From positions 1 through 10,263 of the forward strand of contig JAGPUU010000096.1 of the NCBI GenBank assembly GCA_018067325.1: a DNA stretch of 10,263 nucleotides, given 5' to 3'. The translations under genes were made by a program, and so were the position numbers. The number at the start of each line of letters is the position of its first letter. Within the stretch, counting starts at the first letter, position 1. Shown here piece after piece: positions 9,058 to 10,263 of this stretch. Source of the DNA: Amphritea sp. (GTDB taxonomy: Bacteria; Pseudomonadota; Gammaproteobacteria; Pseudomonadales; Balneatricaceae). The notes beneath the pieces were generated by a model that saw nothing but the letters and a program-made list of their open reading frames with translations, ran no database searches and was not told the DNA's origin.

Positions 9058-9062
9058 AAGGA
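9058..9062 (+). promoter_or_regulatory. Ribosome binding site of secB
   Basis: AAGGA lies ten bases before the ATG at 9073, a slightly long but usable spacing. Because secB has its own RBS and a 25-nt gap after grxC, it can be translated independently of the two upstream genes. Confidence 0.6.
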
Positions 9063-9072
9063 TAATAAAACA

Positions 9073-9561
9073 ATGGCTGAGAACGAACAGAACACTCAAG
9101 AACAGCAAGCTCCACAGTTTGCAATTCAGCGCGTTTACCTGAAAGACGCTTCTTTTGAAGCCCCTAATTCACCACAGATATTTACTAAGCAGTGGCAGCC
9201 AGAGATCAACCTGAATATGAACACTGCCACTGCTAAACTGGATGAGACCGTTTTTGAAGTAGTACTAACCCTGACAGTTACTGCAAAAAATGATGGCGAC
9301 ACCGCGTTCTTAGTTGAACTTCAGCAAGCAGGTATCTTCACTGTTTCCGGTCTAGCCGATGCTGAACTGCATCACACCCTGGGAGCTTTCTGCCCAAGCA
9401 TCCTGTTCCCTTATGCACGGGAAGCGATCGACAACCTGGTAAACAAAGGCAGTTTCCCTGCTCTGATGTTATCACCAGTTAACTTCGATGCATTGTACGC
9501 TCAGCAGATGCAACAGCAGCAAACTGAACAGGCAACAGCTGAAGAAGCGCCACAGCACTAA
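9073..9561 (+). CDS. secB: Protein-export chaperone SecB
   Basis: SecB is a cytosolic homotetrameric chaperone that keeps preproteins unfolded and delivers them to SecA at the Sec translocon. The 162-residue protein (E. coli 155) has a short acidic/Gln-rich N-terminus, then the conserved core beginning [19 protein letters not shown] (about 16-34). Within it are the beta-strand region [12 protein letters not shown], the QQAGIFTV peptide-groove segment, and [19 protein letters not shown] (about 112-130). The [12 protein letters not shown] helix follows, with a Gln/Glu/Ala-rich tail. The partner relationship is visible within the window, since CtpA, EnvC and YibQ all carry Sec-type signal peptides. 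In E. coli gpsA follows; here a strong terminator comes 15 bases after the stop. Confidence 0.97.
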   Translation: MAENEQNTQEQQAPQFAIQRVYLKDASFEAPNSPQIFTKQWQPEINLNMNTATAKLDETVFEVVLTLTVTAKNDGDTAFLVELQQAGIFTVSGLADAELHHTLGAFCPSILFPYAREAIDNLVNKGSFPALMLSPVNFDALYAQQMQQQQTEQATAEEAPQH

Positions 9562-9575
9562 ACCAAGCTCGTTAG

Positions 9576-9611
9576 AAAATCCGATGACAGTAGTGCCATC
9601 GGATTTTTTTT
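9576..9611 (+). terminator. Strong intrinsic terminator of the yibN-grxC-secB operon
   Basis: ATCCGATG (9579-9586) pairs perfectly with CATCGGAT (9597-9604). The inner CA/TG pairs extend it past one mismatch to a GTAG loop, and eight T residues run from 9604 to 9611. Upstream A residues (9576-9578) can pair with the T-run, so on the - strand the same stem is followed by about four T residues. It could act weakly for read-through from trmL. Confidence 0.9.
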
Positions 9612-9636
9612 GTTCTTTGCATACCGAAAATTGTAG

Positions 9637-9669
9637 CTAGACGCGGCTGCGCCGCTTGCTCGTGGCTAG
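9637..9669. repeat. REP-like palindromic stem-loop
   Basis: An outer stem pairs CTAGACG (9637-9643) with CGT and CTAG (9661-9663, 9666-9669) around a two-base GG bulge. Inside it GCGGC (9643-9647) can pair with GCCGC (9651-9655) across a TGC loop, sharing base 9643 with the outer stem. A short, GC-rich, bulged palindrome in a gap between genes is typical of REP elements, but only one copy lies in the window, so the repeat status is inferred. Confidence 0.4.
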
Positions 9670-9850
9670 AAAAAGCAACAAAACTCGACCACCCCAAACC
9701 TGAAGCCGTTTAAAGGTCTTAACCCGATCAGCGAGAACGGAATTGAAAGCTAGGAAGCACTGAGACATAAACAATCAGCAGAAGCATAGGACCGCCTATC
9801 CCGCCCAACATCGAAAAATAACGAAGGACAGCGTACTAAGCATCTTTAAC

Positions 9851-9886
9851 TCCTCTGTGTCCTCTGTGTCCTCTGTGTCCTCTGTG
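9851..9886. repeat. Tandem repeat, 4 perfect copies of TCCTCTGTG
   Basis: Four identical 9-bp units start at 9851, 9860, 9869 and 9878, followed by GTAAAT. The perfect identity suggests recent expansion by slippage. Similar CTCTGTG-type strings recur between genes in many bacteria as far as I recall, but I cannot confirm it here. It lies 45 bases beyond the trmL stop. Confidence 0.95.
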
Positions 9887-9930
9887 GTAAATTGCACTTG
9901 AATATCAGATCTAGATAAAAAAGAAGCGAC

Positions 9931-10263
9931 TCAAATATTCCCACCAAAATCCAACTGACGCCAGGCTTCATAGACCATTACAGCCACGGTATTGGAAAGA
10001 TTCAAACTCCGGCTATCGGCATTCATCGGTAACCTAAGACGCTGATCCGCTGGCAGACTATCAAGGACCTCCCCCGGTAATCCACGGGTCTCCGGACCAA
10101 ACAACAGCACATCTCCTGCCGAAAAGGCCACGCTCGAGTAGTTTTGGCTGCCTTTTGTCGTCAGCGCCCAGACCTTGCCTTGATCAAGCTCTGTCAGACA
10201 ACTATCCAGGTCTGCGTAGCGCTTTACCTGAGCAAACTCATGGTAGTCCAATCCGGCACGTCT
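9931..10263 (-). CDS. trmL: tRNA (cytidine/uridine-34 2'-O)-methyltransferase TrmL, C-terminal part
   Basis: TrmL is a SPOUT-class enzyme that uses S-adenosylmethionine to 2'-O-methylate the wobble base of tRNA-Leu isoacceptors. The frame runs unbroken to the window edge, so the N-terminal ~45 residues lie beyond base 10263; 110 residues are visible. They begin [10 protein letters not shown], a conserved internal stretch, so the TTG at 10251 is not a start. The cofactor-binding trefoil-knot motifs are present: [23 protein letters not shown], and the C-terminal [28 protein letters not shown]. The gene converges on secB from the opposite strand and ends in TGA. No convincing terminator follows within 100 bases. 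Confidence 0.95.
   Translation of the reverse strand, partial: RRAGLDYHEFAQVKRYADLDSCLTELDQGKVWALTTKGSQNYSSVAFSAGDVLLFGPETRGLPGEVLDSLPADQRLRLPMNADSRSLNLSNTVAVMVYEAWRQLDFGGNI

Larger units (their letters stand above)
9612..9930. other. 319-bp non-coding region between secB terminator and trmL
   Basis: No frame here carries a credible protein and I see no tRNA or known RNA gene. The stretch holds a GC-rich stem-loop (9637-9669), a small ATAGG/CCTAT hairpin (9786-9799) and a four-copy 9-bp tandem repeat (9851-9886). A short + strand frame around 9698-9753 has no start or RBS. In E. coli gpsA follows secB; no remnant of it is recognisable. Confidence 0.7.

Noticed and set aside
9698..9753. Short + strand frame in the non-coding gap
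   Set aside because: Under 20 codons, no start codon or RBS and no recognisable similarity.
9851..9886. Tandem units as a CRISPR array
   Set aside because: The units are 9 bp and abut each other with no spacers, and no cas gene is present.
9900..9940. GAATAT/ATATTC inverted repeat as a trmL terminator
   Set aside because: Only six A/T-rich pairs around a 29-base loop, with the T-run inside the loop and not after the stem.
10249..10251. TTG as the trmL start codon
   Set aside because: The frame stays open to the window edge and the residues before it (RRAG) belong to the conserved protein, so the gene is truncated by the window.

Overview
The window looks like a core chromosomal segment of a marine-type gammaproteobacterium, in the broad Oceanospirillales/Pseudomonadales neighbourhood. 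This rests on the product set and gene order, not on a database search. The marker pairs are algC-argB (Pseudomonas-like), slmA, and the gpmI-envC-ctpA-yibQ cluster facing a rhodanese-grxC-secB operon. Base composition and codon use look even throughout. I see no transposase, phage gene, tRNA, rRNA or CRISPR array.

Region 1 (1-3046, + strand) is a tightly packed operon. It holds the 3' part of algC (phosphomannomutase/phosphoglucomutase), argB (N-acetylglutamate kinase), slmA (nucleoid-occlusion division inhibitor) and a TauE/SafE-type membrane permease. Junctions are a 17-nt overlap, a 1-nt overlap and a 0-nt gap, so co-transcription and translational coupling are likely. The operon begins before the window and meets the next one tail to tail at 3047-3079.

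Region 2 (3080-8110, - strand) reads gpmI, envC, ctpA, yibQ. It encodes a glycolytic phosphoglycerate mutase followed by three exported envelope proteins: a catalytically dead LytM-domain amidase activator with a long coiled coil, a PDZ/S41 processing protease, and a divergent polysaccharide deacetylase. A clean hairpin with a short U-rich tail lies between gpmI and envC and occupies the place where the envC Shine-Dalgarno should be. It may separate or attenuate the envelope genes relative to the glycolytic gene.

Region 3 (8111-8376) is a divergent promoter region. On the + side a TTACCA-N17-TATACT promoter carries a nearly perfect 8-bp inverted repeat centred on its -10 box, which could be an operator.

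Region 4 (8377-9611, + strand) is the rhodanese (yibN-like), grxC, secB operon, ended by a strong intrinsic terminator. In E. coli gpsA follows secB; here it does not.

Region 5 (9612-9930) is non-coding. It carries a GC-rich REP-like stem-loop and four perfect tandem copies of a 9-bp unit. It ends at trmL (tRNA 2'-O-methyltransferase), which is on the - strand and cut by the window edge.

I found no convincing undescribed multi-gene system. The points most worth a second look are the hairpin at the SD-less envC start, the dyad over the yibN-grxC-secB -10 box, and the repeat-bearing gap before trmL.
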